The notes under the pieces are model-generated. The model was not told where the DNA came from. It did no database searches and was given only the letters and a program-made list of their open reading frames with translations. Positions 1 through 11,789 of a stretch of DNA of 64,000 nucleotides are shown here, piece after piece. The translations under genes and the position numbers were made by a program. Position 1 is the first letter of the stretch. Each line of letters opens with the position of its first letter. Origin of the DNA: Xylogone sp. PMI_703 (lineage: Eukaryota > Ascomycota > Leotiomycetes); assembly GCA_021399445.1 (NCBI GenBank), contig JAJTUQ010000003.1, positions 310,001-374,000 on the forward strand, given 5' to 3'.

Positions 1-642
1 CCCAGCAGACAATGTTGTTGGAACGTTAATCATACTAAATGTTGGTGGGTTGACATCAGTTGGATCTGTTGAGGACTTGTAGTCTATATCGTGTTGCATG
101 GCCGCTTTGAGCTTTGCACTCATTGCATCGAGGCCTTCCAGATTATGGATGTTGTTCGCAAGGGCAAGAGCAGCCAGCTTCACTCCGTCGGTGATAGAAC
201 CCCCGCCTAATAGTATCAGCTTTCGTTCGGCGAGCTCCCTTTGAAACTATAACGCAGCGACTGTGACTTACCAATCGTCACAACAAGATCAGCATGACAT
301 TCATCTCTATTTCCAAGGATGAGTTTAATTTACACGATTACAGGGCCCCTGCAAAACTTACATCTGTTGTGCCAAAGCAAGAACCTGGTTCCATGGTGTG
401 TGACTGGGAAATCCTACGCGAGAGCCTACTAGTTTTGACCCCAATGCTTCAACAAGTTTGGACAAGCTGCCTGTGCTTTTCTCAAGTGATGCAGAAATAA
501 CTGCAAACACTCGCTCTTTCTCCAGTCTCTGGACGTGCTTGGCAACAAGCTCGGGAAATGGCAACCCATATGAGACAAGACCCCCTTTTCTCCAGGGAAA
601 GGTAGGCCGTGTAACTTCCTGTAAGTAGTTTCTTTGGCTCAT
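1..642 (-). CDS. Iron-containing alcohol dehydrogenase / maleylacetate reductase-like (3' part outside window)
   Basis: The N-terminal 174 or so residues of a group III (Fe-ADH) NAD(P)-dependent dehydrogenase, encoded by exons 642-362, 306-272 and 206-1, with the rest beyond the left edge. The start is the ATG at 642. The N-terminus holds the beta-strand SYGLPFPEL and a Rossmann-like half. The coenzyme motif VVTIGGGSITDGVK (GGGSxxD) is restored only by splicing the second intron, and the region ends at INVPTTLSAG, the conserved PTT segment just before the metal-binding C-terminal half. Family members reduce maleylacetate or oxidise alcohols in the cytosol. The metal ligands are not visible here. 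The gene diverges from the alpha/beta hydrolase at 1230 across a promoter carrying the cluster motif, which suggests co-regulation. Maleylacetate reductase and general alcohol dehydrogenase cannot be told apart from this fragment. Confidence 0.85.
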
Positions 643-1229
643 GTTTGTAGTTTAATTGTACCGTAGAACGTTCTAATTTCCTGGGTCTTCATAGTCGTAA
701 GGAAACAATCTTTGTAGTGTTGGTTTATTTGTTGTGTTCTCTGCCCGAGTCACAGCTTAACAGTGAGCTACAGTCGCTAATCAGTTCCCCACTAACGAGG
801 TAGAGATTCCTCCTCCTCTCCTCCCGCCCGCAAATCCCAAAGAGGTTTGGGTTATGTGAAGTCCAAGACGGCGTCTTGGAAGAAGCCACTTCACTGGTAC
901 GGCATAGCACCATCCTCTGCTCTGGACTCCGGCCCTTGTGGAGATATCCTAGTCGCCTTTTTTTTAGGCGTGAGGTTTAGTATCCCCGTATGTGGAGTTA
1001 GGAATGTGGAGTTAGGACTAATCTGTCTATGGTGTTGGCAGAGAATGGAATGGTTTTACACAGCTATGTCCGGTCCTCATAAATTAAACCGAGGTAAACA
1101 CGAACAAAGAAATCAACAAATGTCCGACATGAGTATGAGGCAGATAGAAGAGGTATAGCTAGTCTTTAATACACCAATGTAATCAAAACTTCTTGGTATT
1201 GCAGATTTCCACAACATTGGATCACTACT
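643..1229. other. Divergent intergenic promoter region
   Basis: No gene is seen here. Short frames in this stretch have no recognisable protein features. It is the shared promoter of the Fe-ADH (leftward) and the hydrolase (rightward). It carries the palindromic cluster motif at 863-879, bracketed by an inverted GTGAAGT (856-862) / ACTTCAC (888-894), and a related AGTCGCCTTT stretch at about 951-965. Confidence 0.6.
863..879. promoter_or_regulatory. Palindromic cluster motif CCAAGACGGCGTCTTGG
   Basis: A 17-bp near-perfect palindrome 351 bp before the hydrolase ATG and about 220 bp before the Fe-ADH ATG. One arm matches the motif found upstream of the ligase, BVMO2 and SDR2. CGG triplets and dyad symmetry are typical of Zn2Cys6 binding sites. 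Binding is inferred, not shown. Confidence 0.5.
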
Positions 1230-2343
1230 ATGGCAGAATACACGCATATTCCAAATCTAGCCAGCCTGTCTACAGCAGATCCAGAACTCAAAGAGGTATG
1301 CCGCGAATTTGGGTATATCTTTCACAAACTGATCTGTGTTCTGCCAGTTCTTGGACAAGAATCCCTTACCGGTTATAGATTATTCTAATCTTAATGACTT
1401 TACCAGCTACTATCTCAAGCACGGCCGAGAGGCGATAATGGCTTTGGGGAAGCCTCCTCCGGGCGTCACTATCACGGAGCTACAGTATTCCACCCGAGAT
1501 GGTGCTCAGAATCGAGCCAAGCTATTTCAACCGGAGACTCAGACAAAAGATGGTAGTCCTCTTGTGGTGATGATCCATGGCGGTGGATTCTGCCTTGGAG
1601 CACCTGAGGGCGAGGAACAGACTTGTCGGAATTTCGTGCTGGCGTTCGGTGCAACATGTGTTGCCATCTCGTATCGTCTAGCCCCTAAATATCCATACCC
1701 ATATGCACCGAATGACTGTTGGGACGCGCTTCAGTGGTGTGCAGCTAACGCGAAATCTTGGGGGGCAGACCCATCAGCTGGCTTCTGTGTTGGCGGAACC
1801 AGCGCTGGGGGTAACCTCGCTGCAATACTCGCGCATAAGGCAAGAGATTTGAAGCTCTCTCCGCCGTTAACTGGTCAATACCTAGCTATTCCCATGATTT
1901 GTCCTGAAAGCAAAATCCCTGAAGCATACCGACCGTGGTTGCTCTCTTACAGACAAAACGAACATGCCCCGTTTCTACCAAAAGCGGCGATTGATATGTT
2001 TATCAACGAATACAAACCTGATCTAGAGGATGGAGTTAACTTCGCAATCTTTAACCACCCTAAGGGCCACAAAGACTTACCGCGAGCATTCTTCCAGCTC
2101 GACGGCATGGATCCATTAAGAGACGAGGCCATCATATATGAGCGTGTTCTGAGGGAAGAAGATAATATAGAGACCAAACTAAATCTTTATCCTGGAGTAC
2201 CACACGGTCACTGGGCTTTTTTCTCATTTCTTAAAATCAGCAAGAAGTTTCGTATAGAGCAGCTTGAAGGTATGGGTTGGCTGTTAGGGAGGGAACCAAA
2301 CTTTTCCAGGGCCGATCTTGACCCTGCTGCGGCTAGTGTATAG
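1230..2343 (+). CDS. Alpha/beta hydrolase, hormone-sensitive-lipase type esterase/lactonase
   Basis: Exons 1230-1295 and 1348-2343 give 353 aa. The ATG at 1230 is chosen because the main frame has no ATG upstream of the conserved region and the 52-bp intron joins it in phase. The protein has the HSL oxyanion motif HGGGF, the nucleophile elbow GTSAGG, an acidic residue in DGMDPLRDE and the catalytic His in VPHGHW, so the whole Ser-Asp-His triad is present. There is no signal peptide, so it should act in the cytosol on short esters or lactones. In this setting it is a natural partner for the Baeyer-Villiger monooxygenases, cleaving the ester or lactone they form. The substrate is inferred from context only. 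Confidence 0.9.
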
Positions 2344-2754
2344 AGAGTGGATATAACTACTACGATGCTAATATTTAGCTTATATTAAAATCCTTTTTGC
2401 CTAGTTTTATATTCTCCTTTTCTTGCCTCGTGTGGCTCCATCTTCTCTCCCCTCTGTTAGATAAATTACTAGAAAGCTTTCCTGCAAATTTTATCTATGA
2501 ATGACGTCCGCACTATAACACCGGCATGCAAGTTAAGGCTACTACTAAATGATACTGAAGTTCAGAGCTCTTATACCTATCTTTTTTTAGCAATATAAAA
2601 ACATGATACGCTGTGGCAGCGCTATTTAGTCAAGATCACAGCATTTGAAAAGAAAATAGGACTCTCAATATCTTCAATTATGGACATTGACTATATTCCT
2701 CTAACATATCGGCAGTAGAGAAGCAGATATCCTGGTAAATTTATCTACGATAAT

Positions 2755-3857
2755 CTACGGTGTGTCGGTTACCCTATAGACTAGTTTTTCACCACTCACT
2801 TGCCCATTTCTCATAGCCTCAAGTCCATCTAAGAGTCCACCGAGGCCGCCGCGACCTAGCTTAACCGGATGAGGAATCAATTTGCCCTCTGCTAAAAGCT
2901 TTTCTGTTAAGGCTGTGAAGTTCTGGGCAAATTCAATTTCCTGAGCACTTCCTTCGTAATGCTTGCCGAATAGGTCGAACGGTTCGCCCCGAAATTTCAA
3001 AAGAATGCTACTTGTGCAGGTCACGTCCTGTCGTGGAATACTGTTCAAAAGAAGTGTGCCGTACCGGGATCCTGGATCTGTTGAGAGTGCAATCATGCAG
3101 ATCTGAATTCCTTGTTCCGAACCTATCGTGTCGAAGACTAATTGGAGCTTGCCCTCTGTGTACGTATGTATCTTCTGTCCGCAGAGAGGATCATTGTAGT
3201 CAAACGCAGCTTCAGCGCCGCGCGACTTAACAAGATCAAAGTTCCTCGGAGCACATGTTGTAAGAACAGAATACCCGGCCCTATCATTTATGTACAACAT
3301 TACTATCTGTTCTCCTTAATCGGGGATCATCAGAGAACTTACAATCGGGCGTATTGAATAGCGAGAGTCCCCGTTGACGAGCTACCTCCATAGATCAATA
3401 TATATTCCTTTCTATTAATTGGATTGTCAGGAAGATTCAGGCCCATAGCATGGAACCCTTGACCATCGGTAATAGCACTGACGGGGATTGTAGAGGCCTC
3501 TTCGAAAGTGATACTTTCCGGAATCTTGATGCATGTGTCTCCCTTCGCCACTATGTACTCTGCAAATGCTCCATCCTCTGGATTAGAAGCATTTGCGCCG
3601 ACGGCGCAACCACATACTCGATCACCTTTTTTGAATGGTTTTGCCACACGGAAGCCGACGCCTTCGATAGTACCAGCAAAGTCGCAACCAAAAAGTCCAT
3701 TTAAAGCTGCCCTGCCTTGGGAAAGAGCCTTTGCATCCGTCGGATTGATAGCTACCACAACAGTCTTGATCAGCAGATAGTCATCGCGGAGCTGGGGAAG
3801 TGGCCTTGAGTCGACCAGTTCCGCCTTAGTGCCATTCCACACCACAGCTTTCATCAT
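2755..3857 (-). CDS. Medium-chain dehydrogenase/reductase, zinc-less quinone/enoyl reductase type
   Basis: Exons 3857-3343 and 3280-2755 give 346 aa with a 62-bp intron. The N-terminus MMKAVVWNG, the GroES-like segment with FGCDFAGTIEGVG, GDRVCG, and the nucleotide-binding YGGSSSTGTLAIQYARL are typical of NADPH-dependent MDR proteins such as fungal trans-acting enoyl reductases and toxin-biosynthesis-type oxidoreductases. The structural and catalytic zinc cysteine clusters of true alcohol dehydrogenases are absent. It likely reduces an enone or quinone, or oxidises an alcohol, in the cytosol. It diverges from BVMO1 across an 800-bp promoter. The mate of the enzyme is unknown because no polyketide synthase is nearby. 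Confidence 0.88.
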
Positions 3858-4661
3858 GAGGTTATTATATTGAGCTATACCACTTTTCTTCTGCTCCGAT
3901 ATCGATGCTTCTGATGATATCTGAGGATAACTGAAGCAAAATTATAATGCCAGAACTCAAAAGGGCACAACACTATTCGGCCACTTGGGAACTGCTTAAG
4001 TGATGCCGAAAAATCTATTCGTAGTGTAATGCGCAAACAACATCGATTTGGAAGCGCAGACTTAGACTTTGGCTTGATTTGAAATTCACTGAACTAGTCA
4101 AAAACTGGTCCAGGGTGCAGATTTCTGGCAAATACCCATACCCATACTAATCTCATAACTACGTGCTTTACAGTAACCTTTGCGTGGGTAATTCCGGTTA
4201 TCTCCACAGTCAGTGGAGACACTAGGTCAAAAATTGAGTGTAAGTGTAATGTGAGGAGGCTTCAATCAAATAAGACGCCTATGGCGATAACACAATTCCG
4301 GCTCCCAACCCGTAACTTAGATGCTGATTGTCCACTCAGGTTTTACAGCTAAAATCTGGCAAGATTATCCCCTCAGCACTGCAACTGCAACGCCGGGTTT
4401 GTATCAGAGATTTGCTGTGCTTTGCCAAGACTGCTTCTCGGCACTCGCCAAAAGGTGTTATGTTACTTTGGACCTTTCCCGACTGCAGTCGTAGCGTGGC
4501 AATCCAGGTATATCGTGACCCGAGAGAAGACCCCGTACACCCCGCTTCCTAGTGCTTTCACTCTGCATATCTCCTTATTTGTCAGATATATGTAGACAGA
4601 TAAGGAAGAGAGAGGTTCGGATCGGATACCCATCGAGAAACGCACTGCTCTTAGAAGCATC
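3858..4661. other. Divergent promoter region between MDR and BVMO1
   Basis: No gene is seen. It holds one copy of the cluster motif core (AAGACGCC, 4272-4279) 383 bp before the BVMO1 ATG and 415 bp before the MDR ATG. A hairpin-capable stretch CTCCAC...GTGGAG lies at about 4202-4218. Confidence 0.5.
4272..4282 (+). promoter_or_regulatory. Cluster motif copy (AAGACGCCTAT)
   Basis: Shares the AAGACGCC core and the following T with the sites upstream of the ligase, BVMO2 and SDR2. This is the weakest of the family because the outer bases differ. Confidence 0.35.
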
Positions 4662-7127
4662 ATGAATGGATCAATGTTTGAAACTACCCCTAATGGAGGT
4701 CTAGGAAACACTGGATTGCCAAATGGACATGGGAAGAAATCTGCTAATTGGATTCCAATTCGTGAGGCGCCCTTGTGGAAGCCATTTAGAAAATTAAAAG
4801 TGATTACTATTGGCGCGGGTTTCAGTGGTAGGTGGACACCGGGTATTTTATGGGATAACGAGCTCATACTACGCGGTAGGACTGACATTGGCAAATAAAA
4901 TACAATGTGTGCATAAGCTGGATGATGTTATTGATCATACCATTTATGAGAAAAACGTGAGACTCCGCTCTGTTTTAACCTACTGAGATTGACCCTGTTG
5001 CAGCCTGATATTGGTGGTACCTGGTTTGAGAATCGTTATCCTGGGGTAGGTTGCGAAACTTCCGCTAGTCAAAATAGTAGAAATCAACTAATCTCTATGT
5101 AGGTAATGTGTGATGTACCTGCTGTGCGTATGAAACAAAGTGTTTAGCCTTTACTACGTATATGCTAATCAGAGTAGCACATATATACATTGCTCGATAT
5201 TCCGAATCCAGATTGGAGTCACTAGTAAGGCAGTCCCATTTCCATACATTTGCAGAAACTAACCACTTTAGTTATGCTACTGGCCCCGAGATCTACCAGT
5301 ATCTAAAAGACATTTCAACGAAGTATAATCTCGATCGAGATGTGCAACTTAATTCGGAAGTCAAATCAGCGGCGTGGGATGAACAGAGCGGAACTTGGAA
5401 GGTGCAAGTGTTACAAGGGGACAGCCTTGTTATCGACTGGTGTCATATTCTGATTAATGGTTCAGGGGTCCTTAAGTAAGCATTCAACATCCGCGACTCT
5501 GATCCTTGGACGTCATGTTAATGAAGGAAGTAATTGGTCATGGCCAAATATAACTGGTATCCAGAAGTATAAAGGCCACATGTGCCATTCGGCAAATTGG
5601 CAGGACAACTATGATTTCACTGGAAAGAGGGTAGCCGTCATTGGCAATGGCTCATCTGGAATTCAAATTGTGCCAGAGATGCAAAAAGTCGCAGCGGAAG
5701 TCGCCAACTTTGCTAGGTCGAAAACGGTAATTCCGCATATACCGAAATTCGTAGACCTCCTGTATTAATTGTCACAGTGGATCTCTGCCCCCTTTGCCGA
5801 GGATTTCTCAAAGGTTCCAGGACAGAATCCTCCGTGTAAGACTTGCTCTCATCTCTCAGTCAACAACCCGTTCTAAACTTAATAGATACCGAGGAGGAGA
5901 AGGAGAACTTTCGTTCACATCCGGAGGAACTTACGGCTCTTCGTAAAAAATTGGCACATGTTCAAAATACCTTCTATTCAGCAGTATATACGGTTCTTTC
6001 AGAATGCCTTATACGCCATACTAACTTTCCGTTAGTTGATTGAAGGATCAGCAATAAACTTACAGGCTAAAGTCGCAACAGAAACCGTAATGATTGAACG
6101 ACTTGGCGGAAATAAGGGTCTGATCGAAAAGTTGGTTCCTAATTGGTCTCTAGGTTGTACGTTTCCCCTTTCCTTTCTACTTGGAGTGAATTGTGTCAGG
6201 TGGATGTAGCTAAAGGATGGAGGCCGTCGCTTGACTCCGGGAATTGGGTATCTAGAGGCCCTCACAAAAACCAACGTAGAACTAGTTACCGACCCCATTG
6301 CCGAGATAACTGAGGATGGCATACTGACGGCTGATGGGACCCATCGTATGTTTGATGCAATTATCATGGCCACAGGTTTCGATGTTTCGTTTAAACCACG
6401 ATGGTTACAGACCGGCAGGAATGGGAAATCGTTAGCAGACGAATGGAGTGAAGAACCAAAAGGTTACTTTTCACTGTCAGTCAGCGGTCATCCTAATTAC
6501 TTCATATTTTGCGGTCCTTCTGGCCCTATCGGTCACGGAAGCTTGACTTCTGCTATTGATTGGATTGCAGAGTATATTTTGAAATGGGTCCTCAAAATGG
6601 CAAAGGAGGATATAAGGTATGCAGAGCCTGCATTACGTAGCAAAATAACAGTTTCTAAGGGAAGCAGGACCTTTGATGTGAAGGAGGAAGTACAAGACGA
6701 CTGGAATGTGTGGGGAGAGGAGCTCCTAAATCGTACAGTGTGGTCCAGTGAATGCAGGCGAGTGAGGAACAATTGGATCTGTTTATTGCAAGACTAATTA
6801 TAATAAGGAGTTGGTACAAAAACGGCAAAGTTGATGGAAGGATTACAGCATTGTACCCAGGAAGTATTGTACATTTCGTTAGTCTACCCCCTAAACTTGA
6901 GCAAAAAGGTAATACATAATTACTGATAATGGATTAGCATGACATGATCAAAGATATTCGAGGAGAGGACTTTAACATCACTTATCATAGCAGAGTAAGA
7001 TCAATATCTAGACCCACAATGTATTACGAGACTAATAAGATTCTAGAATCGATGGAAGTTTTTAGGCGATGGTTTTACACAGCGCGAAGTGGATAAAGGA
7101 GATTTGAGCTTTTATGTCAGACAATAA
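4662..7127 (+). CDS. Baeyer-Villiger-type flavin monooxygenase 1
   Basis: Fourteen exons: 4662-4827, 4880-4956, 5004-5045, 5103-5123, 5178-5224, 5272-5475, 5531-5726, 5778-5835, 5886-5983, 6036-6156, 6223-6757, 6808-6908, 6954-6994 and 7047-7127. They give one frame of 595 aa. The first dinucleotide motif GAGFSG binds FAD, then come GGTWFENRYPG and the BVMO fingerprint as YKGHMCHSANW (FxGxxxHxxxW type). A second GxGxxG, IGNGSSGIQ, binds NADPH, followed by IIMATGFD and a C-terminal GRITALYPGS and LGDGFTQRE. The enzyme inserts oxygen next to a ketone to give an ester or lactone. Exon 4 is only 21 nt, and the intron after 6757 has a GC donor. It shares an intron position and phase with BVMO2 at Y|TEE. 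A member of the N-hydroxylating FMO group is less likely given the fingerprint. Confidence 0.9.
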
Positions 7128-8127
7128 ATAAATTACCCCGGGTTGACTACTTGGATATCCAAGATAACTTTGATCTATTGTGGTAAAAGATTGCTCGGGC
7201 TGTAGGAATTTCCGAGGCGAGCCTGAATTTTCATAATGTTCCTGTAGGTGGATCTCTCAGCAATCAACGTGATTGTGAGTGCCATAAGGTTGAGGGATTG
7301 TATGGCCTGTCCAGCTACGATGAATCAAGTAAGTAAGTATATGCGTACCAAAATTACTGCTGTCTCGTTGGTAGGCGGGTGTGTAAATAGGTTAGGTTGG
7401 CTGAACAACTGCTATGAGAATAAGTACAGTGACAATTAGTCCTAGGTCATGTTTATAAACCGAGACGGCATCGGTAGAGAACGAACTAGAATACTTATTT
7501 CCAAATTTTCTGACTTAGGAATGATATATATGCTAAGAATAGAAGACTGAGAACGGTAATTCATTCAACTTATTATAAGAGATGGTCGTAAATCAACCAC
7601 AGGATATTGATTGATATTCGCCCTAAGCTTAGAAGTTTAGAAATCCTAGGGTATAATCGTTAGCTCACTTAACGGCCGATAGTTTTGCTTGTTTTCTTGT
7701 AGTTAAAGGAAGTGGATGACACTGATAAGTAAAAGATATGACTTTAATTTTATGGTTAAAATTTCTAAAAGAGTTGATTTTTCTCAGATTGTTGCTTACT
7801 TAACGAGAAATCAGTCAATTTCTCAATTTCATTAATATTATGAATAAATCATATTATGAATAAATAAATGATTATAATACAGTTAATTTTATGTTATAAT
7901 TACTATATGAAGTATATTAATTATTCATGTTATGTACTTCCTCTTTGAGGAAATGAGCAAAAATGACCATTATAAAGTGAGCCGATGATTACTATGATAC
8001 CACCCGCGAAACACATATGTCGTTAGTACTACGTACGCGACAAGGAACTCCTTGAGAGTTGACATTTTAAACTTCTGATGGATAGCTGTTCATAGTTCTA
8101 AGATGATATCTGAGGAAGAGATGAATA
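7128..8127. other. Intergenic region between convergent genes
   Basis: No gene is seen. The stretch 7740-7930 is notably AT-rich. It probably holds the two 3' ends. I see no repeat or RNA gene. Confidence 0.5.
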
Positions 8128-10664
8128 TTACATCGTAGGTCTGACGGTTTGGTCATCAACATCCATGGAGAATCCATTTAATAAGTCTGAGTCGAAAACA
8201 CCAGGCATATCAAGGAAAGGCATGAATTGAGCATCAAATGAAAATGGTTCCGTGGCATCGTTTTGGCAGGCTGTTGCAGCAGGATATCCTGGGACGGCGT
8301 GTTGTTCTATGTTCCCGATATCGTTCTCACTCTCAGCAGCTTCATTAGGAAGATGCCCTTCAGGATAATTTCTTGCTTTATAGAGCGTATCTTTCGTCTG
8401 ATTGAGAAGTGTTTGCCAACCTTTTTCTTCTAGGTTTTTGAAGATAGTCTCGAATAGTCGCAAAATCCAACCGCAAGCTGGCCATGTTTTCGATACCTCA
8501 GTACAGGCGAGGATGAGCAACCCTGCCTTGTTCTCTGCTAACTTTCTTTGGATTCGATCAAATCTTCGAACCATTAAGACATACATCGACAAGGCTGCAA
8601 AGAGAATAGGACAACTAGATTCTCATAGTCAACATTGGAGAGCAATGGTGAGGCTAGAACATGGACTTATAACAGAGCTTACATCTGTAACTGAGCCTGT
8701 TTGAGGAGACCTATCGCGAGAAGGTCATCCACAATCCTAGTAATTTTGTTAGCTGACGAGAAAGCAAGATTTTGAGACGTATCTCCGCTTCGAGTCAAAC
8801 TTCCGGGCTCTGGACGGTGTAGAAGGATAAGGAGATAGCTAATTAGTTAGTGTATGGTAGGAGAAGAAGCGCAGGAGGCGAACTTATAGCTTAATTCTAG
8901 CATGCTAGACCAGAGTCTGTCGCCATTAATATCTTCCGAGTAATTGATCTCTAGTAACTGTTGTCGCCATGTGCTCAACTGAAGATCGAGTTCTGTACGG
9001 CTTAAAGTGACTCTCGACTTTGAACCCGGGTACTTTGTCAAGATGATGTTCCCGACTGACCAGTTAGTACAAATTTCTCATCCATGGCTCGGAGACTATA
9101 CTGACAGATCGTGGATAGTTTTGCCATAGAAATTGCATATGTCGTGTGGGTGATTCTTCTCTCTCCGTAAATATGTGATCCATTCTCGAGCTCATCTTCA
9201 AAGTCGGATTCTTCCAGCTCCTCCACATCGCAGTCGTCGTCGCGTATCCGCATTGGTAGACCAATATTTGCAGCGCAGTGACGATCTCGAACCTATATTC
9301 TGTTACATCCATACCAATTATTCTAAGAGCATCTCCGCTCTTACATAAAGCGACCACCAGATTCGTTTCCAGAGTCTGCGTTCTTGTATTCTGAGACGCG
9401 AATGGACAGTGCTCCTTATGTTAGGTGTGATGTGCTTGCTCGGAATTGAATTACTCACGATCTGTGCAGCCCTTTGGACTGCGCTGCACTGATGCTCACA
9501 CCAAGCCAATGCCACATATCTTTGTTATCCATTGACCCATTCCATAAAAAGCTAAGAAGAAATGCAGCCTGTACCAGAGTCACCTTGTTCGTCTCGTAAT
9601 CCGCATCGTAATGGGCCCTGGTGCGTTTCAGAAACACCTTGCGTGCTGTGCAGTGATCTGGAAAGCCAGCTTTCACAATAACATCGTTATCACATAGAGT
9701 ACTTGCAAGGGAGTATATAGCATTTAAAATGAGCAGAGGCATCTGCTGAGTTTCGTACAGGTGTGAGAATTCTTTGCGATCGAATATGGGAAACGCAGGA
9801 TAGACATATTCGAAGAATACATGGATCAGTTTGTCGGATATCTCTTTCTCTGGAAGGGCCAGGGCATCCTTCATCTTCAAAATCTCAATATTAATCGGAT
9901 CATCCCTCGAATTGCAGCCGACATCTTCCTGTTTACAGTCGATTGAAGATGGAACAGGCACTTGCAACGCGGAAGGTGAGCCGGAACTAGAATCGGTCTG
10001 CCCATCGGCCACTTCCTGGATGACGTATGTCAATAGCCATGACTCCCCCAAATAGAGAAGCTGGGTTCCCTGGAGGTTCTGGCTCTCAGAAGGAGATAAT
10101 TGCAACTCACTTAACCGGGCATACAGCATCTCCGAGCCCTCTTTGAGCATTTGACTCGAGACTAGTTGGGACAGCTGATATACGCCTCGAGAATTAACCA
10201 TCTGAAACCCTGTCGCAATAGAGTCGCTGTCGAGGTCGCTGGTGGAATCGAAAGTAAAATCTTGAGGAAGAGGCGGTAATGGAGATGGAGCATGTCTGCT
10301 GGCAATTGCACCTCGTGTGGCCTGTGATGGTTTTGCGATCGATGCCACTGTCTCCGCAACATGAGGTTTTGAGACGTGTTTCAAGTGCGACCTGACATAT
10401 CTATAGGTGGTCAGCCGTTGCAGATATGAATGCGTTCTAGGAGGAGTCTTGCCTCCCTCTTCTCGACTCGATCAGTTGACAAGGTATCTGTGCTGATACG
10501 CAGTTGGAGCAGGGCTGGGACTCGAAGGCGTTGCACCGAATACGTCGCGCATGACAGAAGCAACAAGCAACCCGACCACCACGCCGAGCTCGAGGGGGCT
10601 GTTGTGAAGAGGCTGTTGGTTCTTGGGATGTGTCCATTACCACTGAATTTGCATTGTCTTCCAA
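8128..10664 (-). CDS. Zn2Cys6 transcription factor, CTF1-like
   Basis: Exons 10664-10453, 10400-9459, 9414-9345, 9292-9106, 9055-8884, 8838-8683 and 8614-8128 give 741 aa. The DNA-binding zinc cluster CFCHARRIRC...CSNCVSAQIPC lies at about residues 35-61. The fungal_trans domain follows with VYPAFPIFDRKEF, RRLWKRIWWSLYVRDR, MRIRDDDCDVEEL and ANKITRIVDDLLA, the pattern of cutinase transcription factor 1 relatives that control lipid and ester catabolism. The C-terminus is acidic and may activate. The first intron has a GC donor (AG|GCAAGA) and joins the zinc cluster to the rest in phase. It is the only regulator inside the BVMO region, so it is the best candidate to bind the shared promoter motif. 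That link is an inference. Confidence 0.9.
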
Positions 10665-11208
10665 TTTCCCAAGAGATGGAACTCGAGAGGCCTCGCACAG
10701 ATCAAATCATCTGCTGTAACAAAGATCTGCGAACTAAACACTAGTCACCCAGAAAGGGGTAGCTCGTACTGCAAACCCCATACTGTTGCCAGCATCGTGC
10801 GGGGTTCCCAGCCACCTCCGGCAGCTGGCTTCAGATCAATTACAAAGCAGCTTCTTAGGAATATTTCCACATTAGCACCCTGGGGATCATTGTATTTGAA
10901 AGTGTGCCGTGGATTTGAACAGTGATAATGGAACTAGGCGAAACCCAAATATAAAACAGATAAAACACTGGCAAATGGCGTGTAAACAGAGCTCGTGTTT
11001 TTTCCGATCTAAACCTAGAAATCCAACATCGTTTGCTCTGTCAGTTCTCATATCTACATGAAATCCTCTGCTGCAGGCACATAACTTAATCTGAAGTTTT
11101 CAGTAACTCTCCGTTATCCCTTGGTGTCATGTGGTACCTGAAATTTGGATTTCGTAATGCACCTGAAAGCCATACAACTTGACCAATTGGGTTGAGATAC
11201 CCAGGTCG

Positions 11209-11223
11209 CCAAGTCGCCTTCTT
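11209..11223 (+). promoter_or_regulatory. Cluster motif CCAAGTCGCCTTCTT (transporter promoter)
   Basis: Identical over 15 bp to the copy at 21692-21706 and similar to CCAAGACGCCGTGTT upstream of the ligase and SDR2. It is preceded by a second GGTCGCC, giving a direct pair. It lies 567 bp before the transporter ATG. Confidence 0.5.
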
Positions 11224-11470
11224 ACTTTTATAGTGCCATTGAAAATTGTAGAACCAGCAAATTCATTCGACGTACGCCGCAAAGAAACAGGAGCCAATAC
11301 GATAGACTATGTGAAGAGAACTTGAGGATATTGGGTCGAGCTAAAACTAGCACCTCTCATTTACCACCGTATTTCGCAGCTTGCTCCGATCGTGGCTTCT
11401 GACGCCATGCCAAGTCTGGAAATATGGATCATGATTGCTCTGGTCTCTTTTACGCCAGCTTCTTCCATAT

Positions 11471-11526
11471 CCCCAGACTTTGCACCCCAGACTTTGCACC
11501 CCAGACTTTGCACCCCATACTTTGTA
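11471..11526 (+). repeat. 14-bp tandem repeat, about four copies
   Basis: Three exact copies of CCCCAGACTTTGCA (11471-11512) are followed by one copy with two changes (CCCCATACTTTGTA) and a partial fifth. It is a small minisatellite in the transporter promoter, about 260 bp before the start codon. Confidence 0.9.
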
Positions 11527-11626
11527 ACCCCAGACTCCACTCAATAATGTAGAAATTTAATACAATCGGTTCGATCTACTAAACTAGCGCCAACGTATGC
11601 GGTTTCTTTGCCAGCCAGTGCTCAGT

Positions 11627-11638
11627 AGAAGGCGACTT
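11627..11638 (-). promoter_or_regulatory. Inverted cluster motif AGAAGGCGACTT
   Basis: The exact reverse complement of AAGTCGCCTTCT inside the 11209 site, so the two form a 12-bp inverted pair about 400 bp apart. The same arrangement is seen before SDR1. Confidence 0.45.
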
Positions 11639-11789
11639 AGCAAGAGCTGCCTAGATCTCTCTCTGCGATGATAAAAGGTCAAAAGTAATTTATCAAGGCC
11701 ATGTAGATGTGTTGTCGAGCTTGTCACACCTTCAGCTCTTGCCAAGATATTACCGAAAGCCCTGCAGGAACCATATCTGTCGTGTAACG

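Larger units (their letters stand above)
10665..11789. other. Divergent promoter region of regulator and transporter
   Basis: No gene is seen. The right half (about 11150-11660) is recognisably homologous to the promoter of SDR1 (about 21640-22040), and it holds the cluster motif in both orientations. A 14-bp tandem repeat lies at 11471-11526. Confidence 0.6.

Noticed and set aside
4662..7127. BVMO1 first looked like a broken gene because its domains are spread over many short frames.
   Set aside because: Fourteen exons with proper splice sites join in phase to a full-length 595-aa protein.
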